This document shows positions 6,347-6,836 of a DNA stretch of 6,836 nucleotides, one piece after another (position 1 is the first letter of the stretch; each line of letters begins with the position of its first letter). The notes under the pieces are model-generated. The model ran no database searches and was not told where the DNA came from. It worked only from the letters and a program-made list of their open reading frames with translations. The stretch spans positions 1 through 6,836 of the forward strand of contig LFTM01000176.1 of NCBI GenBank assembly GCA_001513505.1, in the 5' to 3' direction. This DNA comes from Clostridiales bacterium DTU092 (GTDB lineage Bacteria > Bacillota > Clostridia > Caldicoprobacterales > Caldicoprobacteraceae). Position numbers and translations under genes: made by a program.

Positions 6347-6697
6347 ATGTTATTACCCATTATTGGTGTACTAATTGGTATTATACTGGGTTTGATTTTG
6401 CCTGTACATATACCCACCGCATATTCATCTTATATGTCAATTGCTGTGCTGGCTGCTCTTGATTCAGTTTTTGGTGGTATTCGTGCAAGCCTTGAAGAAA
6501 AATTTGAAACCGATGCCTTTATTTCAGGATTCTTTGGTAATGCATTATTAGCAGCCGGTCTGGCATATATAGGCGATCGTTTGGATGTACCCATCTACCT
6601 GGCAGCTATATTTGCTTTTGGAAGTCGTTTATTCCAGAATTTTGCCATGATTCGACGTTATTTTCTCAACCGTATGCGGGAAAGGTTTAGACAATAA
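6347..6697 (+). CDS. sbp: Sbp, DUF1290 small basic membrane protein
   Basis: This is a 116-residue DUF1290 protein, close in length to the small basic protein Sbp encoded before ftsA-ftsZ in B. subtilis. Its biochemical role is unknown. It is mostly hydrophobic, with helices near 3-20 (LPIIGVLIGIILGLILPV), 27-44, 59-76 and 83-100. The recognisable family stretch is LAALDSVFGGIRASLEEKF (35-53), followed by FGNALLAAGLAYIGDRL. A strongly basic tail (MIRRYFLNRMRERFRQ) is presumably cytoplasmic. Four bases separate it from the DUF881 gene, and the DUF881-DUF881-DUF1290 arrangement is conserved at this locus in other Firmicutes. That conservation suggests a shared membrane complex, which is inference only. 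Confidence 0.93.
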   Translation: MLLPIIGVLIGIILGLILPVHIPTAYSSYMSIAVLAALDSVFGGIRASLEEKFETDAFISGFFGNALLAAGLAYIGDRLDVPIYLAAIFAFGSRLFQNFAMIRRYFLNRMRERFRQ

Positions 6698-6836
6698 TAT
6701 GAAAATCATAAAAAATAGTCTAAATTGCAATATTAAATGCAACACTTTTTTAAGGAAAAGTATGATATAGATACCCAAATTTTTACTGTTTAAAATGTAA
6801 AACCTTATGTTGTCAAGGGAAGGGTGGAGATTTTCG
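6698..6836 (+). promoter_or_regulatory. Non-coding region downstream of sbp, possible promoter for the next division gene
   Basis: This AT-rich stretch has no credible gene. A -10-like TATGAT (6761-6766) has only a poor -35 (ATGCAA 6737-6742, 18-base spacer), so a promoter is possible but weak. A short inverted repeat (TTGCA 6725-6729, TGCAA 6738-6742) precedes six T residues, but five base pairs with A/T-rich sequence are too weak for a convincing terminator. By synteny the region would lead into ftsA or ftsZ. Confidence 0.3.
6822..6829 (+). promoter_or_regulatory. Ribosome binding site for a gene starting just past the window
   Basis: GGGTGGAG lies 7 bases from the right edge, so a start codon immediately after the window would have normal spacing. 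The gene itself is not visible; ftsZ or ftsA is the expectation from conserved order. Confidence 0.45.

Noticed and set aside
5938..6417. 159-codon open frame on the minus strand across the end of the second DUF881 gene and the start of sbp
   Set aside because: It lies opposite two well-supported genes, has no recognisable domain, and its low-complexity composition mirrors the coding strand. The other minus-strand frames in the window were rejected on the same grounds.
6725..6751. Possible rho-independent terminator after sbp
   Set aside because: The stem has only five base pairs, mostly A/T, before six T residues; it is too weak to call.
6699..6770. 23-codon open frame directly after sbp, starting ATG 6699
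   Set aside because: It has no ribosome binding site, AT-rich composition, and no resemblance to a known small protein.
6811..6819. Spo0A-box-like TGTCAA before the presumed ftsZ or ftsA
   Set aside because: The match to TGTCGAA is short and imperfect, and could occur by chance.

Overview
The window is a stretch of a division and cell wall (dcw) cluster from a Firmicute, most likely a member of the Clostridia. The evidence is a moderately AT-rich sequence, strong AGGAGG-type ribosome binding sites, and a gene order resembling the Bacillus subtilis order mraY-murD-spoVE-murG-murB-divIB-ylxW-ylxX-sbp-ftsA-ftsZ. Two differences from that order stand out: murG is missing after ftsW, and murA occupies the place of murB. 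I cannot name the species from the sequence alone.

Layout, all genes on the + strand: 3' end of mraY (1-206); murD (244-1611); ftsW/spoVE (1608-2708, overlapping murD by ATGA); a 114-base gap with an inverted repeat that can bury the murA ribosome binding site (2709-2822); murA (2823-4079); ftsQ/divIB (4128-4859); two tandem DUF881 genes (4869-5591 and 5602-6342); sbp, a DUF1290 small membrane protein (6347-6697); and a 139-base non-coding tail that ends in a ribosome binding site for a gene starting just past the window, probably ftsZ or ftsA by synteny.

The genes serve one process. MurA makes the first committed peptidoglycan precursor, MurD adds D-glutamate, MraY moves the precursor onto undecaprenyl phosphate at the membrane, and FtsW polymerises lipid II at the septum. 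FtsQ/DivIB is a bitopic divisome scaffold. The DUF881 pair and Sbp are conserved companions of this locus whose roles are poorly understood.

No new system is evident; this is mostly conserved housekeeping DNA. Two points deserve a second look. The first DUF881 gene carries an in-frame TAG at codon 16, in the middle of its membrane anchor, while the rest of the frame is intact. The murA leader contains an 11-base perfect inverted repeat that pairs an anti-Shine-Dalgarno-like sequence with the murA Shine-Dalgarno region.
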